Below, piece by piece: positions 46,819 through 58,324 of a stretch of 64,000 nucleotides of DNA. Position numbers and translations under genes: made by a program. The notes below the pieces were generated by a model that worked only from the letters and a program-made list of their open reading frames with translations, had not been told where the DNA came from and made no database searches. How positions within the stretch are numbered: the stretch's first letter is position 1; each line of letters starts with the position of its first letter. The stretch comes from Alphaproteobacteria bacterium. GTDB taxonomy: Bacteria > Pseudomonadota > Alphaproteobacteria > JANSWW01. The DNA is taken from positions 124,001-188,000 of the forward strand of contig JANSWW010000005.1 in assembly GCA_024743275.1 (NCBI GenBank), read 5' to 3'.

Positions 46819-48561
46819 TTACTGGTCGGCGTAACAGACGCCTTCGCCCTTGGCACCGGGATGGGTCACGGCCCCCTTCTCGGCGCTGCCGACGATCTGG
46901 GCGTATTTCCAGATCGATCCGGCGACGTTCTTCGGCTCACGGGGCTGCCAGGCCTTGCGGCGGGCTTCCATCTCCTCATCGCCGATGTCGACCGTGATCT
47001 CCCCCTTGATGGCGTCGATGATGATCTTGTCGCCGGTCTTCAGAAGCGCGATGGGACCGCCCACCGCCGCTTCCGGGCCAACATGGCCAACACAGAAGCC
47101 GCGCGTCGCGCCGGAGAAGCGGCCGTCGGTGATCAGAGCCACCTCTTCGCCCCGTCCCTGGCCGTAGATAGCCGCCGTGGTCGCCAGCATCTCCCGCATG
47201 CCGGGGCCGCCTCTCGGGCCCTCGTTGCGGATGACGATCACGTCGCCGTCCTTATAGGCCTGCTCCTGAACGGCGTTGAAGGCGTCTTCCTCGCATTCGA
47301 AGACGAGCGCCGATCCTTCGAAGCGCTGGTTCTTGAGACCGGCCACCTTCACGATGGCCCCTTCCGGCGCCAGATTGCCCTTGAGGCCGACAACGCCGCC
47401 GGTCGGGGTGATCGGATCACTGGTCGGCCGAATCACGTCCTGATCGGTCGGCAGGACCACATCGGCGAGGTTCTCGGCGATGGTCTTGCCGGTCACCGTG
47501 ATGCAGTCGCCATGGAGGAAGCCGCCGTCGAGCAGCGCCTTCATGAGGACCGGCACGCCGCCGACCTCGAACATGTCCTTGGCGACATAACGGCCGCCCG
47601 GCTTCAGATCGGCGATATAGGGCGTGCGGCGGAAGATCTCGCAAACATCGTTCAGGTCGAAGTCGATCCCGCACTCATGGGCGATGGCCGGCAGATGAAG
47701 CCCGGCATTGGTCGACCCGCCGGAGGCCGCGACCACCGTGGCGGCGTTCTCCAGCGCCTTCCGGGTGACGATGTCCCGCGGGCGGAGTTGCATTTCGATC
47801 AGCCGCATGACCTGACGGCCGGAGGCCTCGGCATAGGCGTCGCGGCTCTCATAGGGCGCCGGGGCGCCGGCGGAACCGGGCAGCGCCAGACCGATCGCCT
47901 CGGAGACGCAAGCCATGGTATTGGCGGTGAACTGACCGCCGCAGGACCCCGCCGACGGACAGGCGGCGCATTCGACCTTGGTCAGCTCCTCGTCGTCGAT
48001 GACGCCGGCCTGGTGCTGGCCGACCGCTTCGAAGACGTCCTGGACGGTGATATCCCGGCCCTTGTGGCGGCCCGGCAGGATCGATCCGCCATACATGAAG
48101 ACCGACGGAACATTGAGGCGGCACATCACCATCATCATGCCCGGCAGGGACTTGTCGCAGCCCGCGAGACCGACGAGGCCGTCATAGCAGTGGCCGCGCA
48201 TGGTGAGCTCGACCGAATCGGCGATGACCTCGCGGCTGACCAGGGAGGCCTTCATCCCGGCATGCCCCATGGCGATGCCGTCGGTCACCGTGATCGTGGT
48301 GAATTCCCGCGGGGTGCCGGCCAGCGCCTTGACACCCTGCTTGACCACCTGAGCCTGGCGGGCGAGCGAGATATTACAGGGCGCCGCCTCGTTCCACGTG
48401 GTCGCCACCCCGACGAAGGGTTGGGCGATCTCTTCCGGCGTCATGCCCATGGCGTAATAGAAGGCGCGGTGCGGCGCCGACTTCGCGCCGATGGTCACAT
48501 GGCGGCTCGGCAACTTCGACTTGTCCCACGACTTGTTACCGGGTGCGTCATCCAAAGGCAT
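46819..48561 (-). CDS. ilvD: Dihydroxy-acid dehydratase
   Basis: Fe-S dehydratase of branched-chain amino acid synthesis. Cluster cysteines: [20 protein letters not shown] and [35 protein letters not shown] is the C-terminal signature. 580 residues from MPLDDAPG, with GGGAGA upstream; an earlier in-frame ATG at 48639 is not supported. Monocistronic here; its product acts with ilvC and ilvE elsewhere. Confidence 0.96.
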   Translation of the reverse strand: MPLDDAPGNKSWDKSKLPSRHVTIGAKSAPHRAFYYAMGMTPEEIAQPFVGVATTWNEAAPCNISLARQAQVVKQGVKALAGTPREFTTITVTDGIAMGHAGMKASLVSREVIADSVELTMRGHCYDGLVGLAGCDKSLPGMMMVMCRLNVPSVFMYGGSILPGRHKGRDITVQDVFEAVGQHQAGVIDDEELTKVECAACPSAGSCGGQFTANTMACVSEAIGLALPGSAGAPAPYESRDAYAEASGRQVMRLIEMQLRPRDIVTRKALENAATVVAASGGSTNAGLHLPAIAHECGIDFDLNDVCEIFRRTPYIADLKPGGRYVAKDMFEVGGVPVLMKALLDGGFLHGDCITVTGKTIAENLADVVLPTDQDVIRPTSDPITPTGGVVGLKGNLAPEGAIVKVAGLKNQRFEGSALVFECEEDAFNAVQEQAYKDGDVIVIRNEGPRGGPGMREMLATTAAIYGQGRGEEVALITDGRFSGATRGFCVGHVGPEAAVGGPIALLKTGDKIIIDAIKGEITVDIGDEEMEARRKAWQPREPKNVAGSIWKYAQIVGSAEKGAVTHPGAKGEGVCYADQ

Positions 48562-48697
48562 TATCGTCTCCCTGAAAGTAAGAATATTACGTGTCACCAT
48601 AGCGCCAGCATCCGCCCTGTGACCAGTCTTCCCCTGCATAGGCGCCCTGCATCAAAACGCAAGCAATTCGGGGGATAACGCATGATAGCGTCACGCC

Positions 48698-50041
48698 ATG
48701 GTCTCGCGCTTCCGCACCACCTCTCCCATCCTGGCTCCCAGACTCACCCAGGGGCGCATCGTCAAGGAATGGCTGCCGCTCATGGTCACCTGGATGATCA
48801 TGACGGCGGAGAACTCGGTCATTCTCGCCTGCATGGCCCTGGTGGTGCCGGACCCGGTGGTTCCCTTTGCCGCCTTCGGCATCGCGTTCGCGTTGGCGCT
48901 GTTCTTCGAAAGCCCGGTTGTGATGCTGATGACCGCGTCCAACCGGCTGGTCCGGGGACCGGTCTCCTTCCGCGCCGTCGGGCGCTTCGCGCTCCTGACA
49001 AGCCTACTCTGCAGCCTGCTCATCGCACTGGTGGCGATCCCGGCCGTCGGGCGGCTCTTCACCGACGGCCTTTTCAATCTGAGGGCCGATATCGCCGACC
49101 AGGTGATCGCGGCGATGCCCTATCTCATCACCTGGCCCATCGCGGTCGGTGTCCGGCGTTTCCTCCAGGGCACCCTGGTCCGGGCGGGCCGCTCGCAACT
49201 TGTCGGATTCTGCTCCGTCGGTCGATTGGTCGCCGCCCCGCTGGGCGTGTTCGCCGCCGACGCGATCGGCATCGAAGGGGGGGCGATCGGCGCCTTCGCG
49301 CTGGCGAGTTCGACGGCCGCCGAATGTATCGCCGTGATCTTTCTGACCCGCTGGGCGCTGAAGGATAAACTCGGACGGCCCGGCGATCCCGAGGACGAGG
49401 ATTACAGTCTCGGGGAGGTCGCCCGCTTCTACATCCCGCTTTCCTCGACGGTGCTGCTTTCCCTGTCGGCGGCCAGCCTGATCAGCGGTTTCCTTGCCTA
49501 TGGCATCGCCTCGATCCCGTCGCTCGCCGCCTTTCCGCCGGTCTATGCGGTCGGTCTGTTCTTCCGCTCGGTCTCGCTGAGCCAGCAGGAGATCTATATC
49601 GCCCATCTCGCCAACAAGGACCCGGCGGTCTTCGCCCCGATCCGCCGGTTTTACGAGGTCAGCCGCTGGGTGATCCTGGCCGTCCTGCTGGCCTTCGCCC
49701 TGACACCGGCGTCGGACTGGTTCTTCGGCAGCGTGACCGGACTAGACCCCGAAGAGGCAAGGCTGGCCGCCAACGGCTTCGCCCTCGGCGCGCTCTATCC
49801 CTGGTTCGCGCTACTGTTCAGTTGGCAGCGGGCATTGCTGGTCACGGAACGGCGTACCGGGCCGATGCTGACCGCGACGGTGGTCGAGTTCGCCGTCACC
49901 CTCGGCGGTCTCGTCGTGCTGGTCCTGATGGTGCCCTGGCCCGGCCTCTACGGTGCGATGGCGTCGCTCGCCGCCGGCCATGGCGCGGCGACGCTTTACC
50001 TCGCCTGGGAGGCGCGGAAGACGACCGCCGCGTTGGATTAA
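48698..50041 (+). CDS. MATE/MOP superfamily flippase-like protein
   Basis: 447 residues with about twelve hydrophobic helices in two halves. [16 protein letters not shown] near the start and [16 protein letters not shown] resemble the MOP exporter superfamily, possibly the ANKH-like branch, more than classical NorM. No operon partner gives a substrate. Its TAA stop shares four bases with the convergent valS stop. Confidence 0.7.
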   Translation: MVSRFRTTSPILAPRLTQGRIVKEWLPLMVTWMIMTAENSVILACMALVVPDPVVPFAAFGIAFALALFFESPVVMLMTASNRLVRGPVSFRAVGRFALLTSLLCSLLIALVAIPAVGRLFTDGLFNLRADIADQVIAAMPYLITWPIAVGVRRFLQGTLVRAGRSQLVGFCSVGRLVAAPLGVFAADAIGIEGGAIGAFALASSTAAECIAVIFLTRWALKDKLGRPGDPEDEDYSLGEVARFYIPLSSTVLLSLSAASLISGFLAYGIASIPSLAAFPPVYAVGLFFRSVSLSQQEIYIAHLANKDPAVFAPIRRFYEVSRWVILAVLLAFALTPASDWFFGSVTGLDPEEARLAANGFALGALYPWFALLFSWQRALLVTERRTGPMLTATVVEFAVTLGGLVVLVLMVPWPGLYGAMASLAAGHGAATLYLAWEARKTTAALD

Positions 50042-52692
50042 CCCGCCTGCTTCAAGCGTTCCAGCGCGCCCTGCAGCTTGGCCCGGACATCCTCCGCCTC
50101 GGCGCGGCGCTCGCGGTTCTCCTCGACGACCTCCTCCGGGGCCTTGGCGAGGAACCCCTGGTTGGAGAGCTTCTTGTCGATCTTGGCGATCTCGTTCTCC
50201 TGCTTCGATATCTCCTTTTGCAGGCGCGATTGTTCCGCCTTCAAATCGATCACATCGGCAAGCGGCAGGCCCAGGGTCGCCTCACCCAGAACGGTCTGGA
50301 TCGCGCCGGATGAAACGGCGTCGACGGGAGAGATCGTTTCGATCCTGGCGAGACGCTTGATCAGCGGCGCGTGGCGGTCGAGCCTGGCCTTCGTGCCGTC
50401 GGTCGCGCCGGCGACCTGCAGCGGGATCATGGCGCCCGCCGGAACGTTCATGTCCGAACGGACCGAGCGGATCTCGGTGATCAGCGACACCAGCCAGTTG
50501 AGTTCGTCGGCCGCCTCGGTATCCGGCGCGAAACCGTAGTCCGGCCAGGATTCGAGGACCGCCATCCGGTCGCGGCCCTTTTCGGCGGCCAGGGTCGCCC
50601 ACAGCTCCTCGGTGATGAAGGGCATGAAGGGATGCAGCATCAACAGGATCTGGTCGAGCGCCCAGCCCATCGCCTGCCGGGTCTCGGCGATCGCCGCCGC
50701 GTCCTCTCCGTTCAGGATCGGCTTGGAGAATTCGAGATACCAGTCGCAGAAGGTGCCCCAGATGAAGTGATAAAGCGCGTTGGCCGCCGCGTCGAAGCGA
50801 TAGGCGTCCAGCGCCTCCCGCACTTCCCGCTCTGTCTTCGCGACCTCGCCGGCGATCCAGCGGTTGACGGTCTGGTCCGCCGCCGCCGGGTCGAAGGCGC
50901 CGGGGAACACCGCCTCGTTCATTTCGCAAAAGCGAGCGGCGTTCCACAGTTTGGTCGCGAAGTTACGGTAGCCGGCGATCCGGTCCTTGGACATCTTGAT
51001 GTCCCGACCCTGGGCGGCGAGCGCGATCAGTGTGAAGCGCGTGGCATCCGCCCCGTATTCGTCGATCAGTTCCAGGGGGTCGAGGACGTTCCCCTTGGAT
51101 TTCGACATCTTCTGGCCCTTCTCGTCGCGGACCAGGGCGTGGATATAGACCGTGTGGAAGGGTACGTCCTTCATGAAATGAAGGCCCATCATCATCATCC
51201 GGGCGACCCAGAAGAAGATGATGTCGAAGCCGGTGATCAGCACGTCGCCGGGATAGTAGCGCGCCACCTCCGGCGCCTTTTCCGGCCAGCCCAGCGTGGA
51301 GAACGGCCACAACGCGGACGAGAACCAGGTGTCGAGCACATCCTCGTCACGGGTCAGCGCGACCGCCTTGCCATAATGGGCCTCCGCCGCGGCCGCGGCC
51401 TCCTCCTCCGTCATTTCCACGAAGGTCTCGCCGTCCGGGCCGTACCAGGCCGGGATCTGATGGCCCCACCAGAGCTGGCGGCTGATGCACCAGGGCTGGA
51501 TATCCCGCATCCAGGCGAAATAGGTCTTTTCCCAATTCTGAGGCACGAATTTGGTCTTGCCGGTCTCGACCGCCTCGATCGCCGGCTTGGCCAGGGTCTT
51601 GGCGTCGCAATACCACTGCTCGGTCAGGAACGGCTCGATCGGCACGCCCGACCGGTCGCCATGGGGCACCATGTGGACATGGTCCTCGATGGTCTCCAGG
51701 AGGCCCTCGGCCTCCATCATCTCGACGACCTTCTTGCGGGCCTCGAACCGGTCCATCCCGCGGAACGCCTCGGGCGCGTTCTCGTTCACCCGGGCCTTGC
51801 GGTCGAAGATGTTGATCAGTTCGAGATCGTGCCGGCGCCCGACCTCGAAGTCGTTGAAATCGTGGGCCGGGGTCATTTTCACCGCACCGGTCCCCTTTTC
51901 CGGGTCCGCGTACTCGTCGGCGACGATCTTCAGACGGCGGCCGACCAACGGCAGAATCGCGTGTTTCCCGATGAGATCGGCATAGCGCGGATCGTCAGGG
52001 TGCACCGCGACGCCCGTGTCGCCCAGCATGGTTTCCGGCCGCGTCGTGGCGACCACCAGGTAGCGGTCCGGCTCGCCCTCGACCGGATAGCGGAAATGCC
52101 AAAGATTGCCGTTCTTCTCGATCTGCTGGACCTCGAGATCGGAGATCGCGGTCTCGAATTTCGGGTCCCAGTTCACCAGCCGCTGATCCTTATAGATCAG
52201 GCCCTCCTTGTAGAGCTGGACGAACACGGTGCGCACCGCCTTCGACAGCCCCTCGTCCATGGTGAACCGCTCCCGGGCCCAGTCGGGGGACGCGCCCAGG
52301 CGCTTCAACTGCTCGACGATGGTCCCGCCGGAATGGGCCTTCCACTCCCAGACCTTCTCGATGAAGGCGTCCCGGCCGATATCGCGACGGTCGACGTTTT
52401 CGGCGGCGAGATTACGCTCCACCACCATCTGGGTGGCGATCCCGGCATGGTCGCTGCCCGGCTGCCACAGCGCGTCCCGTCCGCGCATCCGCTGGAACCG
52501 GGTGAGCACGTCCTGCAACGTCATATTGAGGCCATGCCCCATATGGAGCGAGCCGGTGACGTTCGGCGGCGGCATCATGATCGTATAGGGCGCCCCGGTA
52601 CCGTCCACATGAGCGGCAAAGGCGGTCTGGGTTTCCCACGCCTCGTAAAGGCGGTTTTCCACATCCTTGGGATTGAAGGTCTTATCGATCAT
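50038..52692 (-). CDS. valS: Valyl-tRNA synthetase
   Basis: Class I synthetase, 884 residues. HIGH motif in [16 protein letters not shown]; editing-domain segment around [24 protein letters not shown] motif in [29 protein letters not shown] is also diagnostic. The C-terminal coiled coil ([19 protein letters not shown]) binds tRNA. Downstream of popZ, but a hairpin terminator at 52758 separates them. Confidence 0.98.
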   Translation of the reverse strand: MIDKTFNPKDVENRLYEAWETQTAFAAHVDGTGAPYTIMMPPPNVTGSLHMGHGLNMTLQDVLTRFQRMRGRDALWQPGSDHAGIATQMVVERNLAAENVDRRDIGRDAFIEKVWEWKAHSGGTIVEQLKRLGASPDWARERFTMDEGLSKAVRTVFVQLYKEGLIYKDQRLVNWDPKFETAISDLEVQQIEKNGNLWHFRYPVEGEPDRYLVVATTRPETMLGDTGVAVHPDDPRYADLIGKHAILPLVGRRLKIVADEYADPEKGTGAVKMTPAHDFNDFEVGRRHDLELINIFDRKARVNENAPEAFRGMDRFEARKKVVEMMEAEGLLETIEDHVHMVPHGDRSGVPIEPFLTEQWYCDAKTLAKPAIEAVETGKTKFVPQNWEKTYFAWMRDIQPWCISRQLWWGHQIPAWYGPDGETFVEMTEEEAAAAAEAHYGKAVALTRDEDVLDTWFSSALWPFSTLGWPEKAPEVARYYPGDVLITGFDIIFFWVARMMMMGLHFMKDVPFHTVYIHALVRDEKGQKMSKSKGNVLDPLELIDEYGADATRFTLIALAAQGRDIKMSKDRIAGYRNFATKLWNAARFCEMNEAVFPGAFDPAAADQTVNRWIAGEVAKTEREVREALDAYRFDAAANALYHFIWGTFCDWYLEFSKPILNGEDAAAIAETRQAMGWALDQILLMLHPFMPFITEELWATLAAEKGRDRMAVLESWPDYGFAPDTEAADELNWLVSLITEIRSVRSDMNVPAGAMIPLQVAGATDGTKARLDRHAPLIKRLARIETISPVDAVSSGAIQTVLGEATLGLPLADVIDLKAEQSRLQKEISKQENEIAKIDKKLSNQGFLAKAPEEVVEENRERRAEAEDVRAKLQGALERLKQAG

Positions 52693-52757
52693 GGCGCGGT
52701 CGAAATCCGGTCGAATTTTAAAATGACGAGCCGCTGGTTCTAACGCCGAAACGAAAG

Positions 52758-52790
52758 AAGGCCAACCCTTGCGCTTGCGGGGCTGGCCTT
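52758..52790. terminator. Hairpin terminator between popZ and valS
   Basis: AAGGCCA (52758-52764) pairs with TGGCCTT (52784-52790), and the inner CCC pairs with GGG. On the popZ strand it is followed by CTTTCGTTT, so it should end popZ transcription before valS. Confidence 0.65.
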
Positions 52791-52840
52791 CGTTTTGGGA
52801 CGGATGCTTTTTCCGTCTATCGGCATGGCGACCGGTGGGA

Positions 52841-53473
<633 letters not shown>

Positions 53474-53596
53474 CGTGGGCAGATGGCAATCGCTAGATGT
53501 GGAACCGGATTACCGGTAGGACCGGCATATATTGCGGATAGGTTAAGAAACTACCACAAGAAATCGTTTCCGTCTCCCTCCAATTGCCGCAATCCA

Positions 53597-54994
53597 TCAA
53601 TCCTGGCTTAGAGCCTCGAAGACGTCGTCCCAGGGCCAGTAATCGGCGCGCGCCTCGCGATAGCTCTTCTCGAAGTCATAGGGCGTCACCGGCAGACCGA
53701 GATCGATGGCGGTCATCCGCCCGATCGCCGCCAGCACATTCAGCTCAGCAACGATTTCGTCCCGTTCCGCCACCACGAGATTGACCTGCGCGTTGAGCAG
53801 TTCCTGTTCGGCATCGAGGATATCGAGCGTCGTCCGGGACCCGACGGCCGCCTCCTCCTGGACCCCTTCCAGGGCGATCTCGGCGGCCGCGACCTGGCTA
53901 CGGAAGGAGTCGATCTGCGCCTGGGCCGTCAGCAACTGTTCGAAGGCTGTCGCAGCCTGATTGACCGCCAGCCGGGTCTGGCCTTCCAGGCTGGCCATGG
54001 CCTGACTCTCGACCTCGCGCTGCTGTCGGATCTGGGCCGCGACCTGGCCGCCCTCATAGAGCGGAACCGACGCGGTCAGCCCCGCCGAGAGATCGGACGA
54101 ACTTTCCGTGGTGGTCCCGGTGTCACGGGCTTCGGACGCCTGGAGCTGGAGGTTGATCTGCGGCAGGATCCCCGCCGTCACCGACCGGACCAGACGCCGC
54201 TGCTCGGCGACATCGAAGCGGGCCGCCACCACATTCGGGTTCTCCCGCCCCGCCAATTCCCGCGCGGCCTCGGAGGTCTGCGGCAAGCTGTACTGGATGT
54301 CCGGTGCGGAGAGTTGGCTCGGATAGGAGCCGACCGACCGGCGATAGGCCTCCCTGCTGATCTGCAACGCGCCCTCCGCCTGGATGCGGCCGGCGATCGC
54401 CTCCTGCAAGCGGGCCTCCGCCTGGGCGACGTCGGTCCGGGTCACCTCGCCGACCTGGAACCGGTCGCGGGCGGCCTCGAGCTGCTGGACCAGACGCTCC
54501 TCGTTGTTCTGCTGGAGCCTGAGGACGGCCGTGTCCCGCAAGACATTGAGATAGGCGGTCGAGACGTCGACGAAGACCCCCTGCTCGACGCCGACAAGCG
54601 AGGCGCGGCGCGATTGGACGGCGAACTCGGCCGAATCGATGTTGGCCGAAATGCGCCCGCCCTGCCAGACCGGCTGGCTGAGGGTCAGTGACAGGCTGCT
54701 CGGCGTGAGCGTATCCTCTGTGGAGGTGCCGGTGGAGAATTCCTGTTCCTGGCGGCTGACCGAGACTGAGCCGTTCAGCGTCACCGTCGGGCGCCAGGCC
54801 GCCACCGCGCCCCCCAGAGCCTCGTCGCTTTGCCGCAACTGGGCGCGGCTGGCGGCGAGATCGGGGTTGGTCTGGTAGGCTTCCACCAACGCCTCGCTCA
54901 ACGTTTGAGCCTGGACCGGCGTCCCGGCGGCAAGAAACGCGGCGATCGCCGTCCCGGAAAGAACCTTGGCAATAGAAAGGGTGCGAGAGGGCAT
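53597..54994 (-). CDS. tolC: TolC family outer membrane efflux protein
   Basis: 465 residues. Signal peptide (IAKVLSGTAIAAFLAAGTPVQAQ), then the two structurally repeated halves of TolC: AYQTNPDLAASRAQLRQSDE, and later ENPNVVAARFDVAEQRRLV, with the coiled-coil helical parts. ERFQVGEVTRTDVAQAEARL and EEAAVGSRTTLDILDAEQELLNAQ are diagnostic. Common exit duct for drug efflux and type I secretion. The PIMT-like gene lies upstream, as in many alphaproteobacteria. Confidence 0.95.
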   Translation of the reverse strand: MPSRTLSIAKVLSGTAIAAFLAAGTPVQAQTLSEALVEAYQTNPDLAASRAQLRQSDEALGGAVAAWRPTVTLNGSVSVSRQEQEFSTGTSTEDTLTPSSLSLTLSQPVWQGGRISANIDSAEFAVQSRRASLVGVEQGVFVDVSTAYLNVLRDTAVLRLQQNNEERLVQQLEAARDRFQVGEVTRTDVAQAEARLQEAIAGRIQAEGALQISREAYRRSVGSYPSQLSAPDIQYSLPQTSEAARELAGRENPNVVAARFDVAEQRRLVRSVTAGILPQINLQLQASEARDTGTTTESSSDLSAGLTASVPLYEGGQVAAQIRQQREVESQAMASLEGQTRLAVNQAATAFEQLLTAQAQIDSFRSQVAAAEIALEGVQEEAAVGSRTTLDILDAEQELLNAQVNLVVAERDEIVAELNVLAAIGRMTAIDLGLPVTPYDFEKSYREARADYWPWDDVFEALSQD

Positions 54995-55176
54995 CGAGAC
55001 GATCTTTCTCAGCGGTCTGGGGAACAGCGGGTCGGACCCGAAGGCGGCACCCCCCGAAGATGGGGCTGTTTTCGAAATGTCAAAGCGTCGGCGGGGAGGA
55101 AATTAACCCGATTAACATTGCGCGGAAAGAGGCTAGTGGAAGTTTCCCTCTCCGGCGGCGCGGAAAGCGAGCGGGC

Positions 55177-55863
55177 CTAAAAGACGAAACCTTCCTCGCG
55201 CTCGAAGCCCGGGAGGACCGGCGTGGCGGCATCGCAGACGGTCCGGCCGGACATCACGCCGCCGGCCTTCGTGAAGACCTTGACCCGACCACCACCGGAA
55301 AGCCCCTTCGCCGCGGCGACGTGTGAGCGACCGTCGGACACGACGGCGACCAGGCGGCCACCCTCGGCGAGCTGGTCGGCAAGGGCGGAGGGAACCTCAT
55401 CGATCATGCCGTTGACCAGAATGACCTCATAGGGCGCTTCCGAGGCGTAGCCCGACGGCAGGTCGGAGGCGACCACCGTGGCATTGTCATAACCGAGATC
55501 GGACAGTTGGCTATTGGCCATGTCGACGAATTCCTCATTCGGGTCGATGCCGATCACGGTACCGACCAGTTCGGCGAGCAGGGCGGAGGAATAGCCGGTC
55601 GCACAGCCGACATCGAGCGCCGTTTCCTCCGGCTTCGGGTCGACCGCCTGAATCATCCGGGCGAGCACCATGGGCTCGACCAGATAGCGGTCGCCGCCGA
55701 GATGAAGATCCTCGTCCAGATAGGCGACCCCCTTGAGCGCGGACGGCACGAAGGCCTCGCGCGGGATGGTGGCCAGAGCGTCGATCAGACCGTAGTGGCG
55801 GACCTTGTTGGTCCGGACCTGACTGTCGACCATATTGCGGCGGGCGGCGGCGTAATCGGCCAT
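55177..55863 (-). CDS. PIMT-like protein methyltransferase upstream of tolC
   Basis: 228-residue member of the protein-L-isoaspartate methyltransferase family, clearly distinct from pcm at 25857. MVDSQVRTNKV, IPREAFVPSALKGVAYLDEDL, TALDVGCATGYSSALLAEL (SAM site) and ILVNGMIDEVP are typical of the alphaproteobacterial group that precedes tolC. The SAM site is intact but the substrate-binding threonine segment of true Pcm is altered, so the substrate may differ. Confidence 0.85.
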   Translation of the reverse strand: MADYAAARRNMVDSQVRTNKVRHYGLIDALATIPREAFVPSALKGVAYLDEDLHLGGDRYLVEPMVLARMIQAVDPKPEETALDVGCATGYSSALLAELVGTVIGIDPNEEFVDMANSQLSDLGYDNATVVASDLPSGYASEAPYEVILVNGMIDEVPSALADQLAEGGRLVAVVSDGRSHVAAAKGLSGGGRVKVFTKAGGVMSGRTVCDAATPVLPGFEREEGFVF

Positions 55864-55887
55864 GATGATTCCCCAATCGCGTTCCGT

Positions 55888-55921
55888 GCGGACTGTCTAG
55901 CGGGGCGGACTGTCTAACGGG
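55888..55921. repeat. 17-bp tandem repeat upstream of the PIMT-like gene
   Basis: GCGGACTGTCTAGCGGG (55888-55904) is repeated with one change at 55905-55921, in the likely promoter region of the PIMT-like gene. Confidence 0.8.
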
Positions 55922-56007
55922 GGTCCTGCCCCCTCCCCTATGGAACGCTTATATACTGGGGCCGACGCCGGCTGACAACCGGCGTCTACGCGACCGAGAG
56001 TTCCGTA

Positions 56008-56109
56008 TCACGCGGTGGGCCGCCCGGCACGCTCGAAGCGCCGCCGTCCGTCCCGGCGCGTGGTCATGAACAGCAACATACCGAGCTTCATCAATCTATA
56101 GGTCGTCAT
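56008..56109 (-). CDS. Candidate 33-residue small protein
   Basis: A short frame that begins MTTYRLMKLGMLLFMTTRR and ends in a basic, Arg-rich tail. AGGAG lies seven bases before the ATG, which is the main reason to list it. The protein has a short hydrophobic stretch (LGMLLFM) and no family I know. An in-frame ATG six codons upstream is also possible. It could be chance. Confidence 0.35.
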   Translation of the reverse strand: MTTYRLMKLGMLLFMTTRRDGRRRFERAGRPTA

Positions 56110-56337
56110 CGGTGCGCTCCTGTTCATGTTTCGTTAACCATATACGAGACGAAACCGTCACCGGATCGGACAACCCGTCGGAGGGACACCGCCGATCTTC
56201 TCTGGACAGAGCCGGCGATTTCCCTTATCACCCCGCTTCCCTGAACGGTGCGGTTGGCAAACCGCATCGCTCGGGGCCATAGTGGAGTGGAGACGGCAGA
56301 GGCCCGACAGGGCCGTTTTCCGGTCTCGCGATCCAAC

Positions 56338-56411
56338 GGCGCCGTGGCAGAGTGGTTATGCAGAGGACTGCAAATCCTTGTACATCGGTTCGATTCCGGT
56401 CGGCGCCTCCA
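56338..56411 (+). tRNA. tRNA-Cys (anticodon GCA)
   Basis: Acceptor GGCGCCG (56338-56344) pairs with CGGCGCC (56401-56407), with the U73 discriminator typical of tRNA-Cys and an encoded CCA. The anticodon stem GAGGA/TCCTT holds the loop CTGCAAA. The T-loop reads TTCGATT. Confidence 0.95.
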
Positions 56412-56514
56412 GCCCAATTTCGGCATTCGAAGCGGGCTGGCGCGGGATGACACAAAAGTGTCGAAAACCCGGTTGCGAAAGCGAATCGGTCCTGCTAGAT
56501 ACGCTGCTCACTGA

Positions 56515-56589
56515 TCCTCGGTAGCTCAGCGGTAGAGCAGACGGCTGTTAACCGTCCGGTCGCTGGTTCGAATCCGGCCCGGGGAGCCA
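56515..56589 (+). tRNA. tRNA-Asn (anticodon GTT)
   Basis: Acceptor TCCTCGG (56515-56521) pairs with CCGGGGA (56579-56585), with one U-G, discriminator G, and encoded CCA. The anticodon stem GACGG/CCGTC holds CTGTTAA. The T-arm is GCTGG-TTCGAAT-CCGGC. It lies about 100 bases after tRNA-Cys. Confidence 0.95.
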
Positions 56590-56598
56590 ACATGAAAA

Positions 56599-56625
56599 GG
56601 CCCGGCGTTCGCGCCGGGCCTTTTT
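56599..56625. terminator. Terminator after tRNA-Asn
   Basis: GGCCCGGCG (56599-56607), loop TTCG, CGCCGGGCC (56612-56620), then TTTTT. Perfect 9-bp stem with AAAA before it, so it can serve both the tRNAs and the convergent CYTH-CHAD gene. Confidence 0.9.
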
Positions 56626-56651
56626 CGTTGCGGAACCCGCCGTCCAAGGAC

Positions 56652-58286
56652 CTACCAGAACACCTTGGCCTTATAGAACTCCGCCCAGTCGTCCTGCAGC
56701 GTCTCCAGCTCGTGGCGGGCCTGGTTCTCGATCCAGCCCAGAACATAGCCGGCCACCCGATGGTCCTGACCGGTCGCCGCCTTGCCGCGATGGGCCGTCA
56801 GCCGCTCCAGCACATGGGCCGCCGTCGCCCCGTCATTGAGTCGGCCGAGGGTTTCCTGGATCCGGGCCAGCGCCTTGACATAGGGCTTCACCTTCTTGCG
56901 GCCGAAGAGCGAGGAATAGAAGTCGACGGTATACCGGAGCTTCTTGACCTCGAGCCGGACCTCGTGACGTTCCGCGATCGGCATATGGACGATGTCGCGG
57001 CCATGCCGGACGACCCGGTTATGGCGTTTCTTGAGCTGCAACGCGGCGAAGTCCCGGATCGGGTCGAATAGCCGCGCGGACATCTCCGAGACCGGCTGGT
57101 CGCGCCAGGACCGTTCGGCGACCCAGCGGGACAGGGTCAAGAGCAGTCTCGTATAGCGGGGGTCGTCCAAGAGCGTTCGAATATCCGCATAGCTCTTCGC
57201 CTGGACGGCCTCCCCCGTCAGCCGGAGCCGGTCGAGCGCCAAATCCTCTTCCTGGGTGCTCTCGGCGATGTCGTTCAGGGTCTCGGCCAAAAAGACATCG
57301 ATATCACGGGCATCGCCCAGGCTCGCGAAAAGCCATTTGAGGTCGTCCTTGATCGGCCCGGTCTGATCCGGTGGCAGGACCTTGCCGAACACCGTGAAGG
57401 CCGAGCGCAGCCGGCGTACCCCGACCCGCATCTGATGTACCCCTTCCGGGTCGCCGCCGTCGCGGGTCGCCGCCTCGTTGGCCAGGATCTGGGCGAGACA
57501 GGACAGCACGATGCGGCCGAACGCCTCCTCGACCGTCGCGTCCCCGGGGATCTCCGGGCGGTCCGCCTTGACCGGCTCGGGACCGCGCCCGTCCAGGAGC
57601 CGCTGCCCCCGGGCCGCCTTCGTCTCGAGTGACAGGCCGAGCCCGATTCCGTCGTCGAGCAGCGCGAACGCGGCGTCATGGAGCGCCGCCTGACGCCCCT
57701 CGACCAACTCCAGTTCGACCTCGTTGACCGGTTCCGAGGCGTCGGGGGTTTTCACCGCTCCGACATCGATGTCCATCTGGATGATGCTACCGTCGGGCAT
57801 GGCGAACTTCTTGCTCGTCCGCCGGACGTCCGTTTCGACCATCGGCACAAGGCCGGACGCGGCGGCCTTCTCGACCTTGGCCCGCAACACGGCATTGGAT
57901 ATCCGATGGATTTCCGGCCGATCGGTCGGAATTTCCGCTTCGAGTTCCGTCCGCTGGAACAGCCCGACAGAGGGATCGGCGTCGGTCTTCAGGGTTTGAA
58001 TCCATTTTGCCCCCGCCTTTCGGACCCGGAAGGCGATCCCCGCGCGCTCCAGACTTCGGTCGGGTGAATCGAGATAGATGGATCTGAGAGACCGGGTCAC
58101 CGCCCGTCCCTGACCGCCATCGCGATAAAGCCGATGCTTCTTGATCTTGTCGATCGCCTCGGGAGCGACCGTGAACTTCAACTCGATCTCGACGGTCGAT
58201 GCTTTGTTCTTGGGTTTGGCCGGAGACTTTCCCGGGGCCTGCTCAGCGGTCTGTTCTTGTGGCTCTTCAGGAACGGAGTCGGTCAA
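56652..58286 (-). CDS. CYTH and CHAD domain protein
   Basis: 544 residues. The CYTH domain (about 30-230) opens with the ExExK motif VEIELKF and forms a triphosphate tunnel used by inorganic triphosphatases and adenylate cyclases. The CHAD domain (about 250-535) is helical and rich in conserved His and Arg (EGVHQMRVGVRRLRSAFTVF, EVRLEVKKLRYTVDFY); CHAD domains bind polyphosphate. The two together suggest polyphosphate-related triphosphatase activity. SixA follows upstream with 38 bases between. Confidence 0.92.
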   Translation of the reverse strand: MTDSVPEEPQEQTAEQAPGKSPAKPKNKASTVEIELKFTVAPEAIDKIKKHRLYRDGGQGRAVTRSLRSIYLDSPDRSLERAGIAFRVRKAGAKWIQTLKTDADPSVGLFQRTELEAEIPTDRPEIHRISNAVLRAKVEKAAASGLVPMVETDVRRTSKKFAMPDGSIIQMDIDVGAVKTPDASEPVNEVELELVEGRQAALHDAAFALLDDGIGLGLSLETKAARGQRLLDGRGPEPVKADRPEIPGDATVEEAFGRIVLSCLAQILANEAATRDGGDPEGVHQMRVGVRRLRSAFTVFGKVLPPDQTGPIKDDLKWLFASLGDARDIDVFLAETLNDIAESTQEEDLALDRLRLTGEAVQAKSYADIRTLLDDPRYTRLLLTLSRWVAERSWRDQPVSEMSARLFDPIRDFAALQLKKRHNRVVRHGRDIVHMPIAERHEVRLEVKKLRYTVDFYSSLFGRKKVKPYVKALARIQETLGRLNDGATAAHVLERLTAHRGKAATGQDHRVAGYVLGWIENQARHELETLQDDWAEFYKAKVFW

Positions 58287-58324
58287 TTTAGGGGCACCTC
58301 TCTGCTGCTAAATAATGCACGAGG

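Larger units (their letters stand above)
55864..56337. other. Intergenic region upstream of tRNA-Cys
   Basis: No long gene. It contains a 17-bp tandem repeat (55888-55921), a tiny minus-strand ORF (56008-56109) and an inverted repeat with GTTTCGT at about 56129 and ACGAAAC at about 56150. Otherwise nothing recognisable. Confidence 0.5.

Noticed and set aside
56124..56514. Reading frames across the tRNA-Cys region
   Set aside because: They run through the tRNA gene and have no protein character.
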